A stretch of DNA of 64,000 nucleotides from Gemmataceae bacterium (GTDB lineage Bacteria > Planctomycetota > Planctomycetia > Gemmatales > Gemmataceae): contig SHZZ01000006.1 in assembly GCA_009692005.1 (NCBI GenBank), positions 1 to 64,000 on the forward strand, in the 5' to 3' direction. A model generated the notes under the pieces. It was not told where the DNA came from, did not search any database, and worked only from the letters and a program-made list of their open reading frames with translations. A program made the translations under genes and the position numbers. Position 1 is the stretch's first letter; each line of letters begins with the position of its first letter. This document shows, in pieces, positions 43,350-52,143 of the stretch.

Positions 43350-43361
43350 GTTCACAAAATA

Positions 43362-45959
43362 TCATTCCTCATCCTCATTTTCATCGGGTTTATCGGCGCG
43401 GGGATTCCCTTTCCCTATCCGCTGCAATTGCTTGCGGTAATAAACTTTCACAGGGTCGAGTGCCACCGCTTTTTGTTGTTCCTCCAGCGCTTCCTTTTGT
43501 CTTCCTAACTGAAACAAAACTTCGGCAAGCGTATCGTGGTAGGCCGGGCTCTCCGGGTCGATTTGCACCGCCTTTTGAGAATGGCTCAATCCCCAGTCGA
43601 GGTCTCGTTTGCAGCAGGCGCTCATCCAGGCGGCGGAATTATGAGCCCAGGCACAGCCGGGGTACATCGCACATATTTCATCCAACCGAGTTTTCGGCGT
43701 TTGAAAAACCCTATCCGCCATTTCCTTCTTTCCCTTGCCCGCCAGGACCTCATAAACCAGGATGGGCAAGTCCACATCGGCGGGAAATAACTCCTGGGCT
43801 TTGCTCAAATACTTTTCACATTGGAGAAACTCGCCTTTCTCGGCGAAATCGCGGGCCCGTAAGCGGTAAGTAATCGCCGGGACACCCAGGTAAGCCGGCG
43901 ACTGCAAGAAAGTCACATAAGGCGTCATGCAGCGAAGCAAGGCAAGTTCATAGGCATTGGCGCCATCGAGGAATTTTTTCTTGGCGACCAAACTGCCTGT
44001 CAAAGCCCGAGTGGCAGTGCCCACATGAAAAGACCCCGGCTCGCCCGTTTGTTTAACCAGCGTAAATTCCTTTTGAGCCTCATCAGGAAAGCCCCGGCGG
44101 GCAAGGGCAAATGCAAAGTCTGTTCGCACTTGATCATTGCCCAGTGGGATCCACCTGGCCAGCCGGGTCCATTTTTCCTCTTCGCTTTTCAGCCCCTCGG
44201 CGCGGGCCATGCGGCCGGCAAGGAAGACAGGCAAGGGGTTGCCCTTGTTCATTTTCCATGCTTTCAAATAAACTTCACGGGCGAGACTCCACTTTTTCGT
44301 CCCAGCCTGCAGGTCGGCCAATTCCATCCAGCACTTTTCGTCACTGGCTTCCTGGCACAACTTTTCCAACTCTTCCACTGCGCCATGCGTTTTCAAGTGC
44401 CTGGCGCAAGCTCGAAGCAGATTAACTCCCTCCGAAGAAATGACTCTTTTCGAATACTCCAACATTTCCCCAACAAGAGCCTGTAGTTCCTCTTTGGAAC
44501 ATTTCCGGTCAACCAATTTTTGAATAACTGGCATGATTTCTTTGGCGCTTACCGAAGAATCTTTTTTGAATAGATACCGCAACACAGGATCGAGGTATTC
44601 CTCGCCATCGCCATAAAGTGCCTTGAGAATTCTGGCGGCGCTTTCACGCTGGTCCGGTTGGGAAAGGTAAAGAGTGGCCGCGTCTCTTGCCTCAGTTTTT
44701 AGTTTCAGTTGGGTTAGACTTTGAATCAAATGAATCGGCCAATCCCCTTCGGCCTTCTCCTTAAGCTGCTTGGAATATTTGCTGAATACGGCCAAGGCCG
44801 CTTCCCTTTTCCCCACGGAATAATGGGCTTTGGCCAGGGTCAATTCCATCAAAGGGAGACTCCTGTCGGCAAGTTCTCTGGCCTCGGCAACCAGTTTTTC
44901 CGCCTCCGGATGCTGAAAGCCGGCGATCAACAATTCCAGCACCATTTGCTTATTCCCAGAGCGTATCAACCAATCGAGCCCTTCTTTTTTCCGGCCGTTG
45001 ATCAGGGCGATTTTTCCCAATTGCGACTCGTTTTCCTGTTTTTCATCGGGAACTTCAAAATCCTTGAATATCGCCTGGAATTCCTTTTCGTCCCCAGCCA
45101 ACCGGGCCATGGCCAACCTGTATCCCAACTTTCCCGGCATCAAATCGTCGGGGTAAACATTTCCCTTCAAGACCGCGGACCAATCCCCGTTTTCCAAAAA
45201 CAGGTTGCACGCCAGAATTTCATGACCCGCTTTTTTAGCAATGGCAGCGGCCTGCCCGGTGTCTCCCAGCGCCCGATGCAAATAGGCCCCCAAAACATCA
45301 CGAGTATCCTTCTCCATCCGCCCAAACTTCGGATCCCTGGATTTTTCCAATTGCTCTTTCACCCGCCCATCCAATACCGCGAAAGCGGCCAGGTGAGAAT
45401 GCGCACCTTCGGCACGGCACTCCAGCAAGAAGAAGAGGAATTGCTGCAACAGAGCCATTTCATTGGCTTCCACTAACGAGGGAACCGCCTGGGGAAACCG
45501 TTTGGAAACATGGGTTACCAAGGGCAGACGGATTTCTGCCTGTTCTTCTGCTTGCAACACTTTGATGGCAGAACGAATGCCGGGCAGGCCAGCTTCCAAT
45601 AGTTTGTTCAAGTGCTCCTCTTTTTTGTCGGCTGGGGAGCTTTGGTAAGCTTGAATCAAGTCAACGATGGCGACCGGCGTGTCGACATAAATTCCCCACT
45701 TGAATTTTTCAAGAAGCTCCTGGCAGCGTTTGCGAATTTCGGGGTCATCCCGCTTGACTGCTTTTTTCAAGAACTCTTCGGCTTGGGTTCCGGCTTTCCA
45801 CAAATTCTTCTGCGCTTGTTCCCGCTTGACAAACTCTCCGGAGCCCAAGTCTTCAATCCAGTTTTCAATTTGCGCGGGCGCCGGGCCTTGGGAACGGCCT
45901 ACAAAGCCCACCAGGGCAAGTATCAAGCAAGAACAAAATAACCGGAGAAAGGTTTTCAT
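43362..45959 (-). CDS. Exported TPR/HEAT-type helical repeat protein
   Basis: An 865-residue protein with a signal peptide (LFCSCLILALVGFVG, cleavage near SQG). The whole mature protein is helical. The first part (about 25-100) resembles a HEAT repeat seen in many planctomycete exported proteins, with PEIRKRCQELLEKF. The rest has TPR-like pairs such as HSQKAVQIDPESPAYHDTLA and VLFQLGRQKEALEEQQKAVA. It probably scaffolds envelope proteins. No enzyme motif is visible. The ATG at 45959 is chosen to put the signal peptide at the N-terminus; a TTG-type start at 46001 is also in frame. Confidence 0.75.
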   Translation of the reverse strand: MKTFLRLFCSCLILALVGFVGRSQGPAPAQIENWIEDLGSGEFVKREQAQKNLWKAGTQAEEFLKKAVKRDDPEIRKRCQELLEKFKWGIYVDTPVAIVDLIQAYQSSPADKKEEHLNKLLEAGLPGIRSAIKVLQAEEQAEIRLPLVTHVSKRFPQAVPSLVEANEMALLQQFLFFLLECRAEGAHSHLAAFAVLDGRVKEQLEKSRDPKFGRMEKDTRDVLGAYLHRALGDTGQAAAIAKKAGHEILACNLFLENGDWSAVLKGNVYPDDLMPGKLGYRLAMARLAGDEKEFQAIFKDFEVPDEKQENESQLGKIALINGRKKEGLDWLIRSGNKQMVLELLIAGFQHPEAEKLVAEARELADRSLPLMELTLAKAHYSVGKREAALAVFSKYSKQLKEKAEGDWPIHLIQSLTQLKLKTEARDAATLYLSQPDQRESAARILKALYGDGEEYLDPVLRYLFKKDSSVSAKEIMPVIQKLVDRKCSKEELQALVGEMLEYSKRVISSEGVNLLRACARHLKTHGAVEELEKLCQEASDEKCWMELADLQAGTKKWSLAREVYLKAWKMNKGNPLPVFLAGRMARAEGLKSEEEKWTRLARWIPLGNDQVRTDFAFALARRGFPDEAQKEFTLVKQTGEPGSFHVGTATRALTGSLVAKKKFLDGANAYELALLRCMTPYVTFLQSPAYLGVPAITYRLRARDFAEKGEFLQCEKYLSKAQELFPADVDLPILVYEVLAGKGKKEMADRVFQTPKTRLDEICAMYPGCAWAHNSAAWMSACCKRDLDWGLSHSQKAVQIDPESPAYHDTLAEVLFQLGRQKEALEEQQKAVALDPVKVYYRKQLQRIGKGNPRADKPDENEDEE

Positions 45960-46346
45960 CGAAATTGCCCGCCCTGGCGCCTTGTTTGCCAATTTCCACA
46001 TTTATCCTAAGCCTTTTTCAGTATTGAGAGCAAGTTAAACCTCCCGCTTGGATGAGGGATGGGTGACGAACAAGCGGGACCAATTTGGTTTTTTTTGACC
46101 CAAGCACAAGGAAGTAACGGTTTAATTACGCAAAGAAAATACAGGATTCGATAACCTTGTTCCCTTGGCGCCCTGATGACTTTGCGTTAAATGGATTCCC
46201 CGAAAAACCGGGTAAAGGAAAAATGCCCGGGTCGAAGGCACCTTGTACCAGTTACCTTTCCTGAATTTGTTTGGCTTTCGAATTGATTTGAGTAATTATT
46301 GGGCAAGTCAATAAGGTGGCGGCTAATTCTGTGGAGAAATAATCCC
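45960..46346. other. Divergent intergenic region
   Basis: A 387-base spacer between the TPR gene and the ceramidase-like gene. It holds one GC hairpin candidate (described separately) and an AT-rich part at 46085-46140. I see no supported gene; the 73-residue minus-strand ORF at 46187-46408 runs into the ceramidase-like gene and lacks coding character. Confidence 0.55.
46043..46078 (+). other. Hairpin candidate in the spacer
   Basis: CCCGCTT (46043-46049) and AAGCGGG (46072-46078) can pair across a 22-base loop. A second small hairpin, CCAA with TTGG, leads into eight T residues from about 46089. No plus-strand gene ends here, so a terminator role is doubtful; it could be part of the 5' leader of the ceramidase-like gene. 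Confidence 0.35.
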
Positions 46347-47756
46347 ATGCGTTTTTCCTTACCAATTGCCCTGGTGGTTTTGTTTCTGTCTAGCCTCCTT
46401 CTTCCCAAAAATGGAATGACGGAGGAAAAACCTGGAGAGGAATTTCAATGGGGTTTTGCCGAGGTTGATATCACTCCCCCCCTTGGGAAAAACCCTGTTT
46501 ATGTGGCGGGGTTTGGGCACAACCGACTTGCCACGGGAGTTCACGATCCACTTTTGGTTCGCACGGTGGTAATCAAAGGGAAGGGAAAAAAAATAGCCTT
46601 GGCCTGTGCTGACCTTGTGGGTTTGTTTAATCATGAGGTAGAAAAAATCCGGCAGGGACTGCCTAACTTCGATTATGTCCTGGTTTCCACGACGCATAAT
46701 CATGAAGGCCCCGACACCCTGGGGCTCTGGGGGAAATCTCAGTTTCAATCTGGCATTGACCACGCTTACATGGATTTGGTCAGGGAAAAAGTCATCCAGT
46801 CGGTTCAGGAAGCGGAAAAAAAATGCGCTCCAGGCACCGCCAAAATCGGTCAGGTTCAGCTACCAGAACTGCTTCACGATTCCAGGGAACCCCAAATTAA
46901 ACTCGATACCCTAACCGCTTTGACCATTCAGGGGAAAAACCAACAAGCCTTGGGGACAATGGTTTTTTGGCATTGCCATCCAGAAACACTGGCCAGCGAA
47001 AACAAGCTGATCAGCTCTGATTTTGTCGGATACGCGGCCAAGGAAATTGAAAAACAGATTGGGGGAAAATCGGTGTTATTCACTGGCGCGGTCGGCGGCT
47101 TGATGACCTCTTTGCGGGTTCCCATCAAGGATTCAAAGGGGGAATTACTCAAGGACGGATCGTACGAAAAAACGGAGAGGTATGGGAAATTGCTGGCTAA
47201 GGGTTGCGTGGATTCCCTAAAGGCAGGGGCAAAGTTGAATCTTTCAACCCTTTCGGTTCGTGCCAAGAAAATCTATTTGCCGGTGGACAACCCGCTGTAC
47301 CGCCTGGCAGGCCAGCTTGGCGTTTTCAAACGGCCGAATTATGAATTTGACGCCAACACTCGGGAAGGAACTGGCCCCATAGAAGGCGCCAAAAATCCGG
47401 CCATTCAAACCGAGGTGGCCATAGTCCGAATTGGAGATCTTTCCATTGCCTGCATCCCTGGAGAGATTTACCCGGAACTGGTCCTGGGTAAAGTAGTTGA
47501 AAAGGCTGAAAAAGAAGCGGACTTTCCCGAGGCCCCGATTGAGCCGCCGGTTTTTCATTCCTTAAAAACCAAATATCAAACCATGGTAGGACTTGCCAAT
47601 GATGAAGTTGGTTACATTCTTCCTAAAAGGCAATGGGATGAGAAAAAACCCTTCGCCTACGGGAGGAAAACCGCACCGTATGGGGAAGTCAACAGCCTCG
47701 GGCCGGAAACGGCAAAGTTGATTTGCGAATCCTTACAATTCTTATCCAAAGAGTAA
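46347..47756 (+). CDS. Exported neutral/alkaline ceramidase-like protein
   Basis: A 469-residue protein with a signal peptide (residues 3-20) and GGAGA before its ATG. The start AEVDITPPLG, then STTHNHEGPDTLG and FWHCHPETL, matches the N-terminal domain of neutral/non-lysosomal ceramidases, where the histidines bind zinc. The catalytic Ser motif GDVSPN of known ceramidases is not found; the matching place reads FTGAVGGLMTSL. Many bacterial relatives have no proven ceramidase activity (family knowledge), so the substrate is uncertain. The C-terminal domain of the classical enzyme is missing or shortened. Confidence 0.8.
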   Translation: MRFSLPIALVVLFLSSLLLPKNGMTEEKPGEEFQWGFAEVDITPPLGKNPVYVAGFGHNRLATGVHDPLLVRTVVIKGKGKKIALACADLVGLFNHEVEKIRQGLPNFDYVLVSTTHNHEGPDTLGLWGKSQFQSGIDHAYMDLVREKVIQSVQEAEKKCAPGTAKIGQVQLPELLHDSREPQIKLDTLTALTIQGKNQQALGTMVFWHCHPETLASENKLISSDFVGYAAKEIEKQIGGKSVLFTGAVGGLMTSLRVPIKDSKGELLKDGSYEKTERYGKLLAKGCVDSLKAGAKLNLSTLSVRAKKIYLPVDNPLYRLAGQLGVFKRPNYEFDANTREGTGPIEGAKNPAIQTEVAIVRIGDLSIACIPGEIYPELVLGKVVEKAEKEADFPEAPIEPPVFHSLKTKYQTMVGLANDEVGYILPKRQWDEKKPFAYGRKTAPYGEVNSLGPETAKLICESLQFLSKE

Positions 47757-47760
47757 GCGG

Positions 47761-48114
47761 TCATTTCCCCCGGGACACTGGGTTGGCTGGAGTGGGTTGG
47801 GCTTGCGGCACGATTTTGGGCATTGGCGCCGGAGTCAAAGGCAAGCCATCTTTGCCGTTAAGCTTGGGTGGTTCCGTTTGCGTAGAAACCCCCGGGGGAG
47901 GCAAAATCGGCGCCTGCTGGATAATTACCGGCGAAGATTCCTCAATAACAGGCTGCCCCTGCTGCACGATGAATTCGCCCGTCCCCAAAGAATCGCTCAT
48001 TGCCGCGTTGGCATCTTTATTCCGGTTCAGGAAAGTGCCATTGCCCCAATGGCATCCCAAAGTGGTAGCAAGGCCAGCCAAAATTGCGCCAGAGACAATT
48101 TTTCGAATGAACAT
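47761..48114 (-). CDS. Small Pro/Gln-rich lipoprotein
   Basis: A 117-residue protein with a lipoprotein-type signal (IVSGAILAGLATTLGC, cysteine at residue 21). The mature part is rich in Pro, Gln and Ala with no recognised domain (APILPPPGVS, PTPANPVS) and is probably an extended envelope protein. It converges with the ceramidase-like gene, 4 bases apart. Confidence 0.7.
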   Translation of the reverse strand: MFIRKIVSGAILAGLATTLGCHWGNGTFLNRNKDANAAMSDSLGTGEFIVQQGQPVIEESSPVIIQQAPILPPPGVSTQTEPPKLNGKDGLPLTPAPMPKIVPQAQPTPANPVSRGK

Positions 48115-48204
48115 AGTTCCGCACCCCGTTGGAAAGCTGAAAAACCCCGTGTTGAACTATGACCCAAAAAATCAGGTGCGGCAATTTTGTTGAGAAAATT
48201 AAAT

Positions 48205-48240
48205 AAAAACGCGATGAACCTGGTATGGTCCATCGCGTTT
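48205..48240 (-). terminator. Intrinsic terminator after the caspase-like/S41 protease gene
   Basis: A perfect 10-bp stem (AAACGCGATG at 48207-48216 with CATCGCGTTT at 48231-48240) closes a 14-base loop. On the minus strand the arm ends in a run of five T, then ATTTAATTTT. It lies 40 bases after the protease stop and before the lipoprotein gene. Confidence 0.85.
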
Positions 48241-48280
48241 AAGAGTATCCACCGGAAAAACCGGCAAGGTTTTGCAAAAA

Positions 48281-50887
48281 CTAGCCTGCCTTTTTGGCGG
48301 GAGATTCCTTGGCGGTGGAAATGTTCTCGCGCAAATAATTCAGGGCTTCATCCAGTTGCTTGTCTTTGAATTCCTTTTTTTCACCGGGAGTCCCACTCGG
48401 AATTTTCTTGTGAATAATCTCAATTTCCCGGTGGTGCTCCATCAAATCATCCCTTTCCTTGCGGGACAGCTTGATTTCCAAATCAGGCTTTACTCCCCAT
48501 TCATCCTCGTCTTTTCCCCCGGTGCTGGATTTGTTGAGATTCTTGCCATTGGGCCGCCAGAAAGAAGCAATGGTAAGTTTCAATTCGCCATCGCCAAACG
48601 GCTGAATGTTTTGCACGCTGCCTTTTCCGTAACTCCGCTCACCAACAATCAAAGCGCGGTGATGATCCTGCAAAGCGGCGGAAACAATTTCGCTGCCACT
48701 GGCGCTTCCCCCGTTAACCAGGCAAACCATGGGGAATTCCAGCAAGCTGCCTTCGTGGATGCCGGTATGCTTGGATTCCCGTCCGGCGCGCGGACGAATG
48801 CTGACGATCAAGCCGTCATCAATGAAAAGATCGGAAATATCAACCGCGCTGTCGAGCAACCCACCGGGGTTAAAGCGCAAATCGAGTACAAACCCCTTAA
48901 CGCCTTTGCCCACAAGTTCCCGCATGATTTTCAGCAAATCGCGAGCGGTGTTTCGGGAAAAACTGGTCAAGCGGACATAGCCAATTTTTGATTTGGGATC
49001 GATCATGTAATTCCAATCGTCGTCCTTATTCCTTTGAAAGCCAAGGACCGTTTCAACCTCCACCCTGCCCCGGGTAATTTCAAATTCCAAAGGCTTCTCC
49101 TCTCCTTCCCGTTTAACCACAATTTTGACCTTGGTATTGGCCCGGCCAAGGATTTTCTTGACCGCATCCGAAAGCTGCATGCCCTTGGTGGAAATCACTT
49201 CCTGTTCGGGCAACTTTTTCCCCTCACTATCGACTTCACGAATTACGGTTGTGATAATATCCCCCGCCATGACTCCGGCTTTGTAGGCCGGGCTGTTTTT
49301 GATCGGAGTCACGACCAGCAACATATCAGTGTTAGAGTCCTTGCGAATTTGCACGCCAATACCGGTAAAATTCCCCTGCACATCCCGGTCAAAATTGGCC
49401 TTGGTTTCGGCGTCAATGTAAGTGGTGTAGGGGTCCAGGTGGCTTAACATGCGTTGCAAGGTAATGTCGATATCCTTGCCTTTATCAAGGTCCTCTCTTT
49501 TTCCCAGGTGCATGCGGGCGGCAGCAAGAACCTCGAGAATATCCTTTTCCTTGAGTTCCTTCGGGGATTTCAATTTATCCCCAATCGCGCCTGGAATTTT
49601 TTCCTCAATCCGGCGGAATAACCCCCGGATGCCCCATGCAGCCATCTCCCCAGGGTTGACATCCTTGACATAGCCTTTACGAATGGCTTCAATCGCTTTC
49701 AAAACCGTTTTTGAAAAGGCATCGGCCTTTCCTTGACCCAACTTGGTTTGCTCGAGGATTTCCTTCCTTTTGGTTTCAAACTGATCGTAAGTCGATTTCC
49801 CATCCGCCAGGGCCTGGTATTCCTTGCGCAGGTTCCTTTGCGCCTCGAGGCGTGGCATTTGCGCCAGGTAAGTTTTTCCTTCCTGGACCATTTCCTTGGA
49901 AAGTTTTCCATCTCCGGCCAGCTTTTCAAATTTGCTCAAGCGCGCCTGCGATTGAGAATATGGCCCAGGATTCCTGCAAATGCCAAAATGGTTGATGCGT
50001 CCACCAAGGGCCCAATGCATCTGGTTTTTCTCTTCCCGGGTTTTTCCATTTTTCCTGGCCAGTTCAGGAATTTCCTTGTCCAAGTATTCGGCCAGTTCAT
50101 CGACGGTGACAATGCCATCGGGTTCATACCCGTCCTTGTCGGCGGCGCCTTTCAATCCATTCAAAAGGGACTGAGTAAAAATCCCCTGGTTTTCCAGGTC
50201 AAGAGATTGGGTCAAGCCATTGGTGGCAAGAAAAACCGCCCGGCCTTGCACCGGACTGGAATCTTCGCCTTCATCCTCGCCAAAAAATTCCTGGTAGGGG
50301 TTCTGCCCAAGAGTAACCTCCGCCACCGATTTCCCTTGAGCCAGGAAGCCCTTAAAGTTGATATCAATGAAGGCGCAAAACTGATTCGATTTTAGGTTTT
50401 TCAAAACATCGAGAATTTCGGAACTGGCCAAGGCATTTTTCTCCCGACCTTGAAAGGTGGAGTCGGAGGTGAAATAGCAGCGTTGGTCGCCAGAATCCCG
50501 CAGCGGCCCGCCTTCCCCAATGAAAGCAAAAAGCACCAGATCATTCGGCCCGGCCTTGGAAACCAGGAATTTCAACCCTTCTAAAATATTGGCCTTGGTG
50601 GCTGGGGCAGCGTCCTTGCCGGCATCCCCTGCCTGGGCAGGATTTCCCAAAAGCAAGCGGGTGTTTTCCTTCGACAACCCCAGCACGCCCTGTTTGGAAA
50701 GCAAGGCATGCAAAGCCAGAACATCCTTTTCCGCATTGACCCGCTCCTTGATTTGGGGGTCTTTGTATTTGCTGATCCCGGCCAAGACGGCGTAAACCTT
50801 GCCGCCCTGTCCCTGGGCCTGAGCCAAAGGAGCCAACAAGTGAGTTGCCAGGAGGCCAATGAAAACTGGGGAAAACAACTTCTTCAT
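48281..50887 (-). CDS. Pseudo-caspase domain fused to S41 C-terminal-processing protease
   Basis: An 868-residue protein with a signal peptide (residues 1-24, ending PLAQA). Residues 30-300 have the caspase/C14 fold: YAVLAGISKYKDP, NAEKDVLALHALL and a strand DLVLFAFIGEGG. The catalytic His place holds Glu125 (GEG instead of GHG), and the Cys place holds Asn177 (IDINFKG instead of DxCHSG), so it cannot cleave. The C-terminal half is an S41 peptidase: PDZ (GIGVQIRKDSN, SPAYKAGVMAGDII), the Ser in NGGSASGSEIVSAALQD (around 728-732) and Lys in YGKGSVQ, all intact. It should degrade or process periplasmic proteins, with the dead caspase domain as a regulator or binding module. Confidence 0.85.
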   Translation of the reverse strand: MKKLFSPVFIGLLATHLLAPLAQAQGQGGKVYAVLAGISKYKDPQIKERVNAEKDVLALHALLSKQGVLGLSKENTRLLLGNPAQAGDAGKDAAPATKANILEGLKFLVSKAGPNDLVLFAFIGEGGPLRDSGDQRCYFTSDSTFQGREKNALASSEILDVLKNLKSNQFCAFIDINFKGFLAQGKSVAEVTLGQNPYQEFFGEDEGEDSSPVQGRAVFLATNGLTQSLDLENQGIFTQSLLNGLKGAADKDGYEPDGIVTVDELAEYLDKEIPELARKNGKTREEKNQMHWALGGRINHFGICRNPGPYSQSQARLSKFEKLAGDGKLSKEMVQEGKTYLAQMPRLEAQRNLRKEYQALADGKSTYDQFETKRKEILEQTKLGQGKADAFSKTVLKAIEAIRKGYVKDVNPGEMAAWGIRGLFRRIEEKIPGAIGDKLKSPKELKEKDILEVLAAARMHLGKREDLDKGKDIDITLQRMLSHLDPYTTYIDAETKANFDRDVQGNFTGIGVQIRKDSNTDMLLVVTPIKNSPAYKAGVMAGDIITTVIREVDSEGKKLPEQEVISTKGMQLSDAVKKILGRANTKVKIVVKREGEEKPLEFEITRGRVEVETVLGFQRNKDDDWNYMIDPKSKIGYVRLTSFSRNTARDLLKIMRELVGKGVKGFVLDLRFNPGGLLDSAVDISDLFIDDGLIVSIRPRAGRESKHTGIHEGSLLEFPMVCLVNGGSASGSEIVSAALQDHHRALIVGERSYGKGSVQNIQPFGDGELKLTIASFWRPNGKNLNKSSTGGKDEDEWGVKPDLEIKLSRKERDDLMEHHREIEIIHKKIPSGTPGEKKEFKDKQLDEALNYLRENISTAKESPAKKAG

Positions 50888-51025
50888 TACAATGAGCCCT
50901 TTCCCTATTCACGGTGATTTCAGATTATTTCCAGGTTAACCAAAGGTTGGTAGGAAAAACTCCGCATGCCTAAATTATTGTCGCAACCGGGAGGATGGAC
51001 TGTCAACCCGTAAGCAGGAGAGAAA

Positions 51026-52141
51026 TTACCAGGTCTGTCTTGCCAGTTTGCGTAAAACACCCACTCCTTTTTCCAATGTCTCTTGGCTTGTAGCGTAACT
51101 CAATCGGAAATGAGTGTCCTGGCGGCTAAAAGTTATGCCCGGAATAACCATCAGTTTTTCTTGCAAAGCCCTCTCCACGAAGCGGGTTGCCTGCCCCCCT
51201 GGCGCCTTGGGGAAAATATAAAAAGCCCCGCCAGGAGTATTGATTTCATAATCCTCTTGCAGTTCACTGATCATAAAATTCAGCTTTTGGCTGTAGGACT
51301 CGCGAATCTTCTGGGTGTCGAAATTCACAGCTTCCAGCGCCGCTTCCTGAAATGGGCTTGGGGAACAGACAAAAGTAAACTGTTGCAGTTTGATCATTTC
51401 CTGAATTAGATGCGGGGGGCCATGGGCAAATCCCACTCGCCAACCAGTCATGGCACATGATTTACTGAATCCATCCACCACCAAGACATCGGGGTTGTAA
51501 TTAGCTGGGCTGTCCATTTCCCCATCGTAATGAAATGCGCTATACACCTCATCGGAGACCAAGAGGAGGTTGTTTTCCTTGGCAAGGACGGCCAGGGCTT
51601 TCATGGTTTCCGAATCGTAAGCTTTTCCGGTCGGGTTGGCGGGGTTATTAAAAAGGATGGCCTTGGTCTTGGGGGTAATTGCTTTTTGAACCTTGCCGGG
51701 ATCAATGGAAAAATCGGGGTAAGTATCGATAAAAACCGGCACGCCTCCCGCAAGGGAAACGAGATGCGGGTACATGACAAAATAAGGGTCAAAAACAATT
51801 ACCTCGTCACCGGGGTCAATAACGGACATCAAGGCCAAGACGAGGCCGCCGCTGGTGCCGCTGGTCACCACCAAGTCCCGGTCTTGGCCAGGAAACTTCG
51901 CCTGCACAATCGCCAGCAATTTTTCCCTTAGCGCTGGTATGCCCTGAGTAACGGTGTAGGCGTTTTTCCTTGAATCAATGGCGCGCTTGGCGGCCTCCCT
52001 GATTTCCTCGGGGACATCAAAGTCCGGCAAGCCAAGGCTCAGGTTGATTGGATCCTTGATGGACCTGGCCAGTTCAAAAATCTTGCGAATGCCGGAAGAT
52101 TCAATTTTCGCCATTCGGCTGGCAATCCACCGTGAAACCAT
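51026..52141 (-). CDS. Class I/II PLP aminotransferase
   Basis: A 371-residue fold-type I aminotransferase resembling aspartate/aromatic enzymes. Visible are LGLPDFDVPEEI, VTSGTSGGLVLALM, NNPANPTGKAY, VSDEVYSAFHYDG and the PLP lysine in VDGFSKSCAMTGWRVGF. The C-terminal Arg that binds the carboxylate is in THFRLSYATS. The true amino donor cannot be told. It starts 2 bases after the DUF3754-like gene, so the two are co-transcribed. Confidence 0.9.
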   Translation of the reverse strand: MVSRWIASRMAKIESSGIRKIFELARSIKDPINLSLGLPDFDVPEEIREAAKRAIDSRKNAYTVTQGIPALREKLLAIVQAKFPGQDRDLVVTSGTSGGLVLALMSVIDPGDEVIVFDPYFVMYPHLVSLAGGVPVFIDTYPDFSIDPGKVQKAITPKTKAILFNNPANPTGKAYDSETMKALAVLAKENNLLLVSDEVYSAFHYDGEMDSPANYNPDVLVVDGFSKSCAMTGWRVGFAHGPPHLIQEMIKLQQFTFVCSPSPFQEAALEAVNFDTQKIRESYSQKLNFMISELQEDYEINTPGGAFYIFPKAPGGQATRFVERALQEKLMVIPGITFSRQDTHFRLSYATSQETLEKGVGVLRKLARQTW

Positions 52142-52143
52142 GG

